From CAVTWS01 sp963732655 (GTDB lineage Bacteria; Actinomycetota; Acidimicrobiia; Acidimicrobiales; SHLQ01): a stretch of DNA of 64,000 nt. The DNA lies in contig CAVTAI010000017.1 in the NCBI GenBank assembly GCA_963732655.1, forward strand, positions 1,240,001 to 1,304,000, written 5' to 3'. The notes under the pieces are model-generated. The model had not been told where the DNA came from. It made no database searches and saw only the letters and a program-made list of their open reading frames with translations. Both the position numbers and the translations under genes were made by a program. Shown here piece after piece: positions 15,939-25,626 of this stretch (within the stretch, counting starts at the first letter, position 1; each line of letters opens with the position of its first letter).

Positions 15939-18084
15939 ACGACGACCCCCGCTCGATTCCCGCGCTACGAGAGGTCCGCACGCAACTGCTCAATGCGGCA
16001 GCTGCGGGCGGGAGGCGCGCTCCGCGTCCTGCTCGGCGGTTGGCCCTGGCTGCCGTAGTCGTGGCCGCGCTCGGCGTTGGCGGTGTCCTGTTCGTCCGAT
16101 CGCTCGACGACGCTGCCGACGTACCGGATGTCGCCACCGAAGGTCGTTCACCCAGCACGAGCGTCGCCGCGTCGGCAAGCGACCTGGTCGCCGACTCGAC
16201 CGCGTCGGACGTCGTGGTCGATGGCTGGTCATTCGTTCCGAGAGTCGAGACCGGGTTGCCACAGGCACTCGAGCCGGGTCCGTGCGAGGCAGCGTCGCTT
16301 GGCTCAGACCTCTATCTCGGCGTCGTCGAGTCCCCCGGCCAGGTCGGGCTCTATCGATCGTCCAACGGCGGGGTGCGCTGGGCACGCCACGGCGACCTCC
16401 CCGGCAGTTGCCTCTTGGTCGAGACCGACCTCGGACTGGCGAATGTGGTCATCGACCGCGAGGGTCCGGAGTATGTGGTCGAATCCACGGACGGAGTGGC
16501 GTGGTCGTCGCCGACCGTCACCTTCCCGGATGGGCTGCTGGCCGACCAGGCCTGGGTTGACGGTCAGTGGTTGGCCAGCGTGCCCGATGTGACGCGCAAC
16601 TACGAAGTGCGTCAGCTGGTCGGCGGTTTGTGGATCACCCTGGGCTTCCATGGCGGATCTATCGAGGACGTAGGGCCGGCTTGGTGGGTTCTGAACGGCG
16701 GACTCGACGGCGCTCGTATACACGAGCTCGACCCGACGACAGGTTGGCGAGAACTCCCCATCGACGCGAATGTCGCTGACGTCGTGGCAACTGGTGGGGG
16801 CGTCGTGGTGGGAGTCGTGGCGGACGCCGACGGCGGTCCCGAGGAGATCGTGCGATTCAGCGACGTGGAGACTTCGGACGTGGTTGTGGATGTCGTCCAC
16901 GAGGCCGATGTCATCGAGGACAACTTCTTTGCGCTGGGGTCCACGAGCAGTCACGTCATCGTGGTCACGGCGGGGGCGCTGCTCACGACGGCCGATGGCA
17001 CCGAGTTTGTGGCGCAGCCGGCGCACACGGGGCCAGCGACACGCGTGATCTACGACGACGCCGAGCGGGTCATCGTGTCGACGCAGGAGGGACTGTGGAT
17101 CTACACCGAGCCGGACGTGTCGCCCGTCGAAGCCGACGCACAGCCCGTGTCGGAGCCTCCACGTCCCGAGACGGTGTGTCCTCAGGTACCCGCGCCGGCG
17201 TACGCGCTCCGTCCCGCCCCCGGTAGCCAGGGGAGAGGCTGGCCCGGTTCAAGCCGGTGATCTGCTCGTGAACAACGGCGGTGTCGTGTCGCTGGTTCGG
17301 AGTGGCTCGGACCTCGGAGTGCTGGCGACGGGCGTGTTCAGGGCCTTCCACGACCTGAGCGGGGGCCTCGTCGTGCAGGGACGGGACGGGTGGGAGGGAG
17401 GCGTTTACCACTTGCCGGCCACTGGCGGCATCGTGGACTTGCGAGGAGCCGCACCAGATCCGAACGAACGACAGCAGGCCTTGATCGGTCTCGAGTACAT
17501 CGACGGACGAACGGTGGCCATCCTGGCGGAACGGCTCGGTCCGCAGGAGATCCTCGGCGAGGAAACCGTCCAGCTCCTTCCGCTCGACGGAACTGCACCG
17601 ACCATCGTGTTCAGCAACCCGTCTGAGTACTTCGGCTACGGCCGCGCCGCCTTCAATGGCGAAACGCTCCTCCTCCATTGGGGGGCCGAGGGTGGTGCCG
17701 GCGCCGCGACGACCGCTCTCGACGGGCAGATCGGGCGCCCCGCCTGGGCGCCTGCCGAGGGGCTCAGGCCTTACGATGCGATCGACGCCGCGGCCGGAAT
17801 CGAGGTGTGGGCTCGACGTGGACATCTCCGATGTCGGTCCAGCGTCAATCGCCGGGTACGACGCCGGGACCAGCGAGGAGCGGTGGCGTCATGACGTTCC
17901 TCTGGGCGATGGCGACAGCGTGGCGGCCGTCTCCGTCAATGACGGCGGTCAATACGTCGTCGTGAGCGTTCGGCCCAGGCCCACGAGCCAAGGACCTCTG
18001 CTGGCAGCGTGCTCGTTCGAACTCGATGCCGCTACGGGAGAGGTGACGATGATCGGCGCTCCTGGCATCGCCACGTTCGCATGA
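15935..18084 (+). CDS. Membrane-anchored extracytoplasmic propeller-like protein coupled to ECF sigma (two +1 frameshifts)
   Basis: About 715 residues after correcting two insertions (near 17232 and near 17809). A short cytoplasmic N-terminus (about 40 residues, DDPRSIPALREVRTQLLNAA) precedes one transmembrane helix (LALAAVVVAALGVGGVLFV). The rest is extracellular, with repeated WVDGQWLAS, GLWITLGF, DGVAWSS and RSSNGGVRWARHG motifs typical of beta-propeller/BNR-like repeats. The start overlaps the sigma stop (ATGA). The topology matches a transmembrane anti-sigma, but no zinc-binding anti-sigma motif is visible, so the assignment rests on position. The end lies 19 bases before the second 52-bp hairpin repeat. 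Confidence 0.65.
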
Positions 18085-18103
18085 CTCCAGGTTCTCCCGA
18101 ATC

Positions 18104-18155
18104 CGAACTGGGAGACACGGTCGGCGCGTGGGCGACGGGTTGGTCTCCCAGTTCG
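18104..18155 (+). repeat. 52-bp double-hairpin element, copy 2
   Basis: Same perfect 13-bp arms as copy 1 (CGAACTGGGAGAC / GTCTCCCAGTTCG) and the same total length. The inner stem keeps GCGAC on the right side but has one mismatch on the left (GGCGC). It starts 19 bases after the stop of the propeller-like gene and lies between convergent genes. Confidence 0.8.
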
Positions 18156-18205
18156 ACAGGGCAGCCGTGCCGGGCGACAAGGTGGGGCGTGGGAGTGGAG
18201 ACGGG

Positions 18206-19478
18206 TTACGGGCCGAGCAGTGCTGCGGGTACGACGGCGATACCGTCGGCTCGCCGATAGGCATCTCGGCCGGTGGTGATCACCACCGCGTCGAGCAGGT
18301 CGGGACCCATCTGGTCGGCGAGCCATCGCAAATGGCGCACATCGGAATCCGTGACCGTGGCCGCCAGTTTCACCTCGATCGCCACCACTCGGTGGTCTCC
18401 GTGTTCGACGATCAGGTCGATCTCGTGATCGCCTCCTCGGGTACGCAGGTGGTGAACCCGAGCCTCGGCTGATTGCGCATAGACCCGCACATCGAGCGTG
18501 ACGAGCGATTCGAACAGCGCTCCGAGCAGTGTTCCGTCCCGCGGGATCGGAGGTCCGAGTGTGTCGCCCGTCAGGAGCGCGTCAGCGTCGGCGCCCAGCA
18601 GGCGTGCGGCCAACGCCGGATCGGTGAGTTGATGCTTCGGGCCTGACGCGAGCCGGCGGAGGTGGTTTCGGGTCGGCAGCCAGGCCGGAACGGGTTCGAG
18701 GATCCACAGGCGGGAAAGCGTGTCCCGGTAGGGGATGGTGGTCGATTTCGCCGGCTTGTCCGCGGTGCCGCCGGTGGCGGCGTCTCGAATGGTCTCGTAG
18801 GACGTGGTGGTCGATGTCGCCGCCGCATAGGCAGTCAGCCAAGCCCTCAGTGCCGTTGGGTTGCGGACTGGTCGCCCGTATTCGGGAACGTCCCGATCGA
18901 CGATACGGCCCAGGTAGCTCTCGAGATGGGCGCGACGGACGCGATCACTTCCCTCTCGCAGCGCTGGGAACCCGCCACGGATGATCTCGCCGACATAGGT
19001 GGACAGCTGTATTTCGGTGGAGCCTTCGACGTGCGGTCGGCGTCCCGACAGCACGTCGGAGAGACTCACCGTCGGCTCGGCGATCCGCCGTTCGACGAGC
19101 GACATCGGGCGCATCCTCAACGTGAGGATCCGACCAGCGCCCGAATGAACGTTGAACGGCGTGGTGGATGCCGACCCGGTCAGGATGAAGCGTCCGGGGC
19201 GGTTGTCCTGGTCGACCGAACGACGAACGAGGTCCCATGAGGATGCCAGGCGTTGCCATTCGTCGACGAGAATCGGTTCGGGCCCCGACGTCATGCGCCG
19301 AGGGTCCGCTTCGAGGATCTCCCGAACATGCTCATCGTCGAGGTCGAATCGCTGCGACGCCCGGCGAGAGGCGGTGGCTGTCTTCCCAACGGCTTTTGGA
19401 CCCTCGATGCTGATGGCGGCGGCGCCGGCAAGGAGTTCGTCGAGCTCGCGTTCGATGACTTCGAGGCTGGTACGTCAT
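18206..19478 (-). CDS. DUF4143-family AAA+ ATPase (one +1 frameshift near the start)
   Basis: About 423 residues after removal of one extra A near 19460. It reads MTYQPRVIERELDELLAGAAAIS in outline, then a Walker A EGPKAVGKTATA, a PILVDEWQR Walker-B-like strand, FILTGSAS (sensor), and a C-terminal DUF4143 domain with GGDHEIDLIVEHG and AIEVKL, the restriction-like D...E-x-K triad seen in this family. The role of these ATPases is unsettled; many resemble toxin-antitoxin or mobile-element-associated genes and some are simply orphan. No partner gene is evident here. The ATG at 19478 restores the usual N-terminus. Confidence 0.75.
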
Positions 19479-19547
19479 GAGACAACGCTACCGAATTGCG
19501 GCCTTCTGCGCTACCAAATGGCGGTCAGTTGCGCTACCGATTGGCGG

Positions 19548-20244
19548 TCAGGCGGAGATGGTGAGGCGGAAGCCGTCGGGGTCCCGGTCCGTGGCGTCGC
19601 CCATCACGAGCGCGGTGCCGGTGGCGATGCGGTGGGCCGACCAGGCGGCGGCCAACGCGTCGAGGACGTCGTCGGTCCGGGCGCCCGCGGCCGACCCCAC
19701 GACCGGCCACAGCCCCGCACGCTCCAGGTGGGCCTGCCGTTCGGTCGCCCCGTCGAACCCGGCCTTCGAGTGCACCATGGGCGCCCCAGCGAGTACGGCG
19801 AAGCTCGTCTCGGGGTGGACCTCGTAGACGGGGACGTCGGGGCGGCCCGCCAGAGCGGACCGGACCTCGCGGACCTTGGGCAGCAGGTGGAACGCCTGCT
19901 TGGACAGACCGACGCCCGAGGCGGGCGCGGCTGGCGGCCAAGGCGTCGGGGTACGTCGTGGCGTTCAGCGTCCCCCACGCCGGCGTGGGGAACAGCGACG
20001 ACCGGCGCGGTCCCAGGATCCGGCGGGCCTCCGTGTCGCTGGCTCGCCGTCCGCCCGGGGCCAGACCGATCGGCATGTCCACGCCGACGACGCTCACCTC
20101 GCCAGAGTCCAACCAATCGACGACGACGTTGAACTCCTCGACGACCTCGACCGAGGGAACCGCGCCCGGTCCGGCCCAGAGCGCGACCGCCCACCCGTTG
20201 TGGCAACCGTCGACCCCGGCGACCCTCGGCACGGACGGGTTCAC
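19548..20244 (-). CDS. DUF429 family protein (one +1 frameshift)
   Basis: About 231 residues after removal of one extra base near 19913. The N-terminus AGVDGCHNGWAVALW and the VGVDMPIGLAPGGRRASDTEARR stretch are typical of DUF429, an RNase H-like fold family of unknown activity. After the frame change come SKQAFHLLPK, VYEVHPETSFAVLAGAPM and a C-terminal DDVLDALAAAW. The acidic residues expected for an RNase H-type metal site (VDG, VDMP, EVHPE, DDVLDA) are all present. The GTG start at 20244 overlaps the stop of the upstream phosphoesterase gene (GTGA), indicating an operon. Confidence 0.7.
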
Positions 20245-21122
20245 CGAGCGCGGACTCGCCACTCGATCGAGTCGCGTTGCCAACCCAGCACCTCGTGGCG
20301 GAAATGCTCCTCCATGCCCCGGGCCGGTGGCGCCTGGGTGCCGTGCCGGACGACCATGGCGGCTCGAAGCTTGGTCACCTTCTCCTCCGTCATGTCCCGG
20401 AGCTGCGGGAACCCCACCACGTCGGTGGTGGCCGAGCCGTCGTGACCCAGCTCGTACCAGCGGTAGCCCGGTGCCGGTGCGCCGAGGAAGGTCGATGCGG
20501 AGGTGTAGACGGGCACGCCGCCATGCTCGGCGGCCGACGCGACGTGCACGTGGCCCGACCCCACTCCTCGGATAGGAGGGTCCCCCGGCAGCAGTCCGTC
20601 CAGGTCCTCGTGGAGCAACTCGGCGCCCGGACCGTTACGGACGCCGGCCACCGCGGGTGGGTGATGGATCCACAACCACACGTGAGCGTCGTCCGAGTCG
20701 GTCAGCGCCTGTTCGACCTCGGCCCGACGCTCACCGGTGAGCTCGCCCCACTCGGTGTTGCCCGAGTCGGCGAACACCATGGTCCACCCCTCGATGCTTA
20801 CCGCCGGCACCCGCACGACGTTGTCGCCGGGCAGATGGGCGGCCAGCTCGTCGGCGAGATCGTGGTTCCCGGGCAGCGTGTACACCGGGCAGTCGAAGCG
20901 GGAGAACAGTTCTCGGAGCCGCCGGTAGGCCTCGGGTTCGCCTCGATCGGCCAGATCTCCGCTGGCCACCACGAGGTCCGGAGTCGTTGCCGCGGCGTGG
21001 TCGATGACGACCCGCAGGTTCTCGTACGGATCGGGCATGGTGATGTCCGCCAGCTGTTCGAGCACCGTGCGGTCGCCGGTCCGGGCGGGGATGTGGGTGT
21101 CGGTGATCTGGACGATGCGCAC
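20241..21122 (-). CDS. CpdA-like metallophosphoesterase
   Basis: 293 residues with the full calcineurin-like set: VQITDTHIP (D-x-H) near residue 5, VVASGDLADRGEP, LPGNHDLADEL, HVWLWIHHPP and GSGHVHV. The order and spacing fit class III phosphodiesterases related to cAMP phosphodiesterase CpdA; the substrate here is not shown by the sequence. The GTG at 21122 begins the domain directly. It is divergent from the SDR at 21180 with 57 bases between them, and followed by the DUF429 gene with a 4-base overlap. Confidence 0.82.
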   Translation of the reverse strand: MRIVQITDTHIPARTGDRTVLEQLADITMPDPYENLRVVIDHAAATTPDLVVASGDLADRGEPEAYRRLRELFSRFDCPVYTLPGNHDLADELAAHLPGDNVVRVPAVSIEGWTMVFADSGNTEWGELTGERRAEVEQALTDSDDAHVWLWIHHPPAVAGVRNGPGAELLHEDLDGLLPGDPPIRGVGSGHVHVASAAEHGGVPVYTSASTFLGAPAPGYRWYELGHDGSATTDVVGFPQLRDMTEEKVTKLRAAMVVRHGTQAPPARGMEEHFRHEVLGWQRDSIEWRVRAR

Positions 21123-21179
21123 GCCCGGTGACACTATCGGCGCCGCCGGGACGACTCGGCCCGATCGAGGAGAGGTGCC

Positions 21180-21938
21180 GTGGGGAGACTGGATGGCCGC
21201 GTGGCCTACGTGACGGGAGCCGCCTCCGGCATCGGTCTGGCCTGCGTGCAGCGGTTCACCGACGAGGGTGCCACCGTGGTGGGATCCGATGTGGCGCCGG
21301 CCGCCGACTTCCCCGGCGCCGAGCTGCTCACCGTCGACGTGCGAGACGAAGCGGCCCAGATCGCGGCCGTCGCTCACATCGTCGAGCGGTTCGGTCGTCT
21401 CGACGCCGTGGTCACCGCGGCCGGAGTGGCCGGGGGCGGCACGGTCCACAACCTCGACATCGCCGAATGGGATCGAGTGCAGGACATCAACCTCAAGGGC
21501 ACCATGCTGACCGCCAAGGCGGCGCTGGCTCCGATGATGGCTCAGCGGTCGGGGTCGATCGTCACCATCGCCAGTGTCGAAGGGCTCGAAGGGTGTGAGG
21601 GCGGGAGCACGTACAACGCATCCAAGGGAGCGGTCGTTCTGCTGACGAAGAACCTCGCCACCGACTACGGCCGGCTGGGAATTCGGGCCAACGCCATCTG
21701 CCCCGGGTTCATCGATACACCGATGTTCCAGGCCGTCGTGGGGCAGCTTCCGTATCGCGATGCGATCAGGGATCAGCACAAGCTCGGCCGCTTCGGGCGC
21801 CCCGAGGAGATCGCTGGTGCCGCGCTGTTCCTCGTGAGCGACGACTCGTCGTTCGTGACCGGCGTTGCGCTCCCGGTCGACGGCGGCTACACCGCCGGAC
21901 ACACCTACGGCATGACCACCATGCTCGGTCTGACCTGA
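21180..21938 (+). CDS. Short-chain dehydrogenase/reductase
   Basis: 252 residues. The cofactor motif TGAASGIG is at about residues 12-19 and the acidic SDVAP after beta-2 suggests NAD preference. VTAAGVAG replaces the common NNAG; the catalytic Ser (VTIASVEG) and the YNASK pair are intact, and the C-terminal VTGVALPVDGGYTAG is typical. It oxidises or reduces an alcohol/ketone; substrate unknown. GTG start with GAGGAGAGG upstream. A dienelactone-hydrolase gene follows 26 bases later, so both may act on the same compound. Confidence 0.88.
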   Translation: MGRLDGRVAYVTGAASGIGLACVQRFTDEGATVVGSDVAPAADFPGAELLTVDVRDEAAQIAAVAHIVERFGRLDAVVTAAGVAGGGTVHNLDIAEWDRVQDINLKGTMLTAKAALAPMMAQRSGSIVTIASVEGLEGCEGGSTYNASKGAVVLLTKNLATDYGRLGIRANAICPGFIDTPMFQAVVGQLPYRDAIRDQHKLGRFGRPEEIAGAALFLVSDDSSFVTGVALPVDGGYTAGHTYGMTTMLGLT

Positions 21939-21964
21939 ACCGAGCACGACCAGGAGACCCGCCC

Positions 21965-22687
21965 ATGGCCATCACCACCACCGACATCGAGTACCACCAC
22001 GAGGGTCGTCGTTTCGTCGGTCACCTCGCCGTGCCCGACGGCGACGGGGCTCGTCCGAGCGTGCTCGTCTGCCACGAGGGCCCCGGGCTCGATACCAACG
22101 CCAAACGTCGCGCCGGCATGCTCGCCGAGCTCGGCTACGTGGCGTTCGCGCTCGACTACCACGGCGACGGAGTGCCCATTGCTGACCGGGGCGAGATGAT
22201 GCGACGCATCGGGGAGTACCGCGATGATCCGCTCATGACGCGAGCGGTCGCCCAAGCGGGCCTGGGCCAGATGCTGGCCCACCCCCGATCCGACGCCGGC
22301 CGCCTGGCGGCGATCGGGTACTGCTTCGGCGGCACCATGGCCTTGGAGTTGGCGCGGGGCGGCGCCGACATCAAGGCGACCGTGGGCTTCCACTCCGGGC
22401 TCGGCACGAACCGACCTCAGGACGCGGCGTCGATCACGGGGGCCGTGCTCGTGTGCATCGGTGCCGACGACCCGATGATCCCGCCGGATCAGCGCCTGGA
22501 GTTCGAGGAGGAGATGCGAGCCGGTGGTGTCGACTGGCGGCTGAACCTCTACGGCGGCGCCGTGCACAGCTTCACCAATCCCTCCGCCGACGGGCGGGCC
22601 ATGACGGGGGTGGCGTTCCACGAGCCCACCGACAATCGCTCGTGGCGGGCCATGCTCGACCTCTTCGACGAGGTCTTCGCCAGCTGA
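21965..22687 (+). CDS. Dienelactone hydrolase family protein
   Basis: 240 residues, alpha/beta-hydrolase fold. The nucleophile elbow is GYCFGG (Cys as in dienelactone hydrolases) near residue 120, with the acid in GADDPMIP and the histidine in AVHSFTNP. DLH enzymes open lactones such as dienelactone in aromatic degradation, but many paralogues have other esterase substrates. It has no signal peptide, so it is cytoplasmic. Likely co-transcribed with the SDR. The gene downstream is convergent, leaving 37 bases with a GC-rich repeat (GCTGACCCCGC twice). Confidence 0.85.
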   Translation: MAITTTDIEYHHEGRRFVGHLAVPDGDGARPSVLVCHEGPGLDTNAKRRAGMLAELGYVAFALDYHGDGVPIADRGEMMRRIGEYRDDPLMTRAVAQAGLGQMLAHPRSDAGRLAAIGYCFGGTMALELARGGADIKATVGFHSGLGTNRPQDAASITGAVLVCIGADDPMIPPDQRLEFEEEMRAGGVDWRLNLYGGAVHSFTNPSADGRAMTGVAFHEPTDNRSWRAMLDLFDEVFAS

Positions 22688-22724
22688 CCCCGCGCCGGCT
22701 GACCCCGCCCCGGCCGGCCGCGTT

Positions 22725-23663
22725 TCAGGCGGGCACGAAGCGGACCCGGAAGAGCGTGGGCCAGAGCTTGCCGGTGATGAGGAACGTGTCGGAGCCTTCG
22801 TCGTAGGCGATGCCGTTGAGCACGTCGATCGTCGGGAACTCCGCACGGTCGATCAGACCCGACGCGTCGACCGTGGCCGTCACCGTGCCGCTGGCCGGAT
22901 CGATGCGCACGATGGTGTCGGTCTGCCAGACGTTCGCCCACACCACCCCGCCGACGCATTCCAGTTCGTTGAGGTTGACGACGGGTTGGCCTTCGAGCGT
23001 GACCGCCACCTCACCGGTGGGCTCGAAGGAGGTCGGGTCGCGGAAGGTGAGCCGATCAGACCCGTTGCTCATGATGAGCTGGTCGTCCATCAGGCACAGG
23101 CCCCAGCCCTCGCCGTCGTAGGAGAAGCTGCCGGTCAGATCGAGGCTGTCAGCCTCGTAGACGAGGGCGGTCTGTTCCTGCCACGTGATCTGGATGAGTT
23201 GGTCCGCGATCCGGGTGAGCCCCTCGGCGAACAAGGCCGGATCCACGGGAGTGGCGTCGAGCACGGCGCCGGTGCCGAGATCGACTCGCCGTACGTCGGA
23301 TTGTCCGTAGAGGCCCGCGGATTCCACGAGCGTGCCGTCGTCGTCGATCTCGAGGCCCTGGGTGAACGACGTGTCGTCGTGGGGGAAGTCCTCGATCACC
23401 TCGACGACGAGCCGCTCGACCGGCGTCGCCGTGGCGCTGGTCGACGCGGCGCTGGTCGACGGCGCGGTCGACACGACGGTCGAGGAGGTGATCGATGTCG
23501 TCTCGGTGGGCGCGGTTTCGCCGGGCGTGGGGTCGAGTGTCGTCTCCGTGTTCGGTGACACGGTGGAACCGCTGTCGTCGTCGGAGCAACCGGTGGCGAG
23601 GAGGAGCAGCAGGACGACGAGCGCGGCCGCAGGCCGGCGGAACCGGTCAGGCGAGAGTGCCAC
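22725..23663 (-). CDS. Glutaminyl-peptide cyclotransferase-like lipoprotein
   Basis: 312 residues. A lipobox LLLATGC follows an alanine/leucine stretch, then a Thr/Ser-rich linker (residues ~25-80). The domain is the five-bladed propeller of plant/bacterial-type glutamine cyclotransferases: FPHDDTSFTQGLEID, ESAGLYGQSDVRRVDL, LTRIADQLIQITWQE, ELECVGGVVWANVWQTD and VLNGIAYDEGSDTFLITGKLWPTLF. These enzymes convert N-terminal glutamine to pyroglutamate on exported proteins. The GTG at 23663 begins the signal peptide and overlaps the upstream SDR's end by 17 bases; longer starts would overlap further. Confidence 0.85.
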   Translation of the reverse strand: MALSPDRFRRPAAALVVLLLLLATGCSDDDSGSTVSPNTETTLDPTPGETAPTETTSITSSTVVSTAPSTSAASTSATATPVERLVVEVIEDFPHDDTSFTQGLEIDDDGTLVESAGLYGQSDVRRVDLGTGAVLDATPVDPALFAEGLTRIADQLIQITWQEQTALVYEADSLDLTGSFSYDGEGWGLCLMDDQLIMSNGSDRLTFRDPTSFEPTGEVAVTLEGQPVVNLNELECVGGVVWANVWQTDTIVRIDPASGTVTATVDASGLIDRAEFPTIDVLNGIAYDEGSDTFLITGKLWPTLFRVRFVPA

Positions 23664-24402
23664 CGTCGACTCGGATGTGTTCGCCGTTGACGTGAACGGC
23701 ATCGTCGGACGCGAGGAAGGCAATGGCGCTGGCCACCGTCTCGGGGCCCCGGAACTCGTCGAGCGGGGAGATGCGCTCGAACAAGGAGAAATCGACGGCG
23801 CCGCCGGTGGGGGGCAGGAAGTTGGCGGTCATGGGCGTGTTGATGCCGCCCGGCGCCACGGCGTTCACCCGCACACCCCGACGGGCGTACTCCATGGCCA
23901 GGGTGTGCATCATCGAGAGCACGCCGCCCTTGGACGCGGCGTAGTGCGTCATGTAGGGGTGACCCTGAAATGACGACGTCGACGCCGCCAGCACGATGTT
24001 GCCCTTCGTCTCCAGCAGATGCGGGATGCACTCGCGCACCGAGAGGAACGCGCCGGTGAGGTTGATGCCGATGAGGCGATTCCACTCGTCGAGCGAGATC
24101 TGGTCGGCGTGCTGCGCGGCGAGCACTCCCGCCATGGCCACCAACGAATCGATGTGGCCAAACCGCTCGGCCGCCCCCTTGACCGCGTCGATGACATCGG
24201 CCTCCTTCGACACGTCACACCGCCACGAGGCCGCAACGGCACCTCGTCCTTCGGCCATCGCGACCGCTTGGGCCAACCCGTCCTCGTTCACGTCGAGGCA
24301 GGCGAGGCTCGCCCCTTCACTCGCCAACCGGTCGACGGTGGCGAGACCGATGCCCGAGGCGGCACCGGTGATGACGACGACCTTGTTCTCGAAACGACGC
24401 AC
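23647..24402 (-). CDS. Short-chain dehydrogenase/reductase
   Basis: 251 residues with ITGAASGIG near the start, ACLDVNED (acidic residue favouring NAD), VAMAGV at the NNAG position, VLAASTSSF with the catalytic Ser, and YAASKGG with Tyr/Lys. PGGINTPM and the C-terminal HIRVDGGTL complete the fold. Substrate unknown. It lies upstream of the cyclotransferase-like lipoprotein with a short overlap, and 60 bases downstream of the GuaB-like gene on the same strand. Confidence 0.88.
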   Translation of the reverse strand: MRRFENKVVVITGAASGIGLATVDRLASEGASLACLDVNEDGLAQAVAMAEGRGAVAASWRCDVSKEADVIDAVKGAAERFGHIDSLVAMAGVLAAQHADQISLDEWNRLIGINLTGAFLSVRECIPHLLETKGNIVLAASTSSFQGHPYMTHYAASKGGVLSMMHTLAMEYARRGVRVNAVAPGGINTPMTANFLPPTGGAVDFSLFERISPLDEFRGPETVASAIAFLASDDAVHVNGEHIRVDGGTLA

Positions 24403-24462
24403 GATGGGATCCTTCTTGTTCGGGACGGCTGGTGGGGACGGGCGTGGTGGGGCGAGCGAGCC

Positions 24463-25518
24463 TCAGGAGAACGTGGCGTGGGGTTGGTTCTCCCGCAGCC
24501 CGAGTGGGGTGATGCGGATGAACTCGGCGTTGGCCCAGAACTCGGCGATCGTATGGGCATCGGAATAGCTCATGGCGCTCTTCACGCCGGCCATGAGCCG
24601 CCACACCAGCTTGTCGACATCGCCCTTGTAGGGGACCATGCCCTCGACCCCTTCGGGAGCGCGTTGCTCGAGGTACTCGTCATCGACCTCTTCGCCGCTC
24701 CGCACCGCCCGCGCGGTCACGGCCTCGAACGACGCCATGCCCCGCACCCGCTTCATCAACCCGCTGTTGGTGGCTTCGACCTCACCCGGGCTCTCCTTGG
24801 TGCCGGCGAACATCGACCCGATCATGACCGTGTCCGCACCAGCCGCGAGGGCCTTGGCGATATCACCCGACGTGCGGATGCCGCCGTCGGCGATGAGCGG
24901 CACGCCGCAATCGGCGCAATCGGCGATGGCGGTGAGCTGAGGAACGCCGACGCCGGCGACGAGGCGAGTGGTGCACACCCCTCCAGGGCCGACGCCGACC
25001 TTGACGGCATCGGCGCCGGCACTCACCAGGTCGAGCGCCCCGTGGCGGGTGGCCACATTGCCGGCGATGACATCGACGTCGGGCACCGCAGCCTTGAGCG
25101 CCTCGATCCCGTGCAGTGCATGGTCGGCGTGGCCATGGGCGATGTCGAGCACCAGGACATCGACGCCGACATCGGCGAGGGCGCGCGCCCGGTCGACCAT
25201 GTCGCGGTCGGTGCCGACCGCGGCGCCGACCCGATAGGAAGGATCGGCCGTCTTCACCTTCTCGGCCATGGCCACCTGGGCCTCGATCGGCAGGAAGCGA
25301 TGGAGGATGCCGATGCCGCCGAGCCGAGCCAGTTCCTTGGCCATGGCGTCCTCGCAGACGGTGTCCATGTTGGCGGCGATCACCGGGATCGTGAGCTCGA
25401 TGTTGCGACTCAGGCGGGTCGTCAACGAGACGTGGGAGCGGGACCGGATCGTCGACCGGCGCGGCACGAGCAGCACGTCGTCGAAGGTGAGTCCGGTCCG
25501 GAGGTTGTCGAGGCCCAT
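24463..25518 (-). CDS. IMP dehydrogenase/GMP reductase family protein lacking CBS domains
   Basis: 351 residues. The TIM-barrel hallmarks are LTFDDVLLVPRRST, IPVIAANMDTVCE, a phosphate-binding VIAGNVAT, the catalytic loop GVGPGGVCTTR with the nucleophilic cysteine, IADGGIRTSGDI, and the C-terminal EGVEGMVPYKG. No CBS pair is inserted after the second strand, so the length matches GMP reductase (GMP to IMP) rather than canonical GuaB (about 490 residues). The sequence alone does not decide between GMP reductase and a CBS-less IMP dehydrogenase. The ATG at 25518 is the canonical start. Confidence 0.85.
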   Translation of the reverse strand: MGLDNLRTGLTFDDVLLVPRRSTIRSRSHVSLTTRLSRNIELTIPVIAANMDTVCEDAMAKELARLGGIGILHRFLPIEAQVAMAEKVKTADPSYRVGAAVGTDRDMVDRARALADVGVDVLVLDIAHGHADHALHGIEALKAAVPDVDVIAGNVATRHGALDLVSAGADAVKVGVGPGGVCTTRLVAGVGVPQLTAIADCADCGVPLIADGGIRTSGDIAKALAAGADTVMIGSMFAGTKESPGEVEATNSGLMKRVRGMASFEAVTARAVRSGEEVDDEYLEQRAPEGVEGMVPYKGDVDKLVWRLMAGVKSAMSYSDAHTIAEFWANAEFIRITPLGLRENQPHATFS

Positions 25519-25626
25519 GTGATGCTCCCTGGCTCGGTTCCTGACGGTAGCGGCTTCGGCGCGCTCATTTACCGGTCCGCAGCCCGTAGTGCGACAATGA
25601 CCGGGATCGACAATGGGAGGAACCTC

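Noticed and set aside
20241..21947. Long N-terminal extension of the metallophosphoesterase
   Set aside because: The extension is antisense to the SDR; the enzyme starts at GTG 21122 with the ITDTH motif.
22680..22740. GCTGACCCCGC repeat between the dienelactone hydrolase and cyclotransferase genes
   Set aside because: Two short copies in a 37-base convergent gap; too little to distinguish from chance or a weak terminator.
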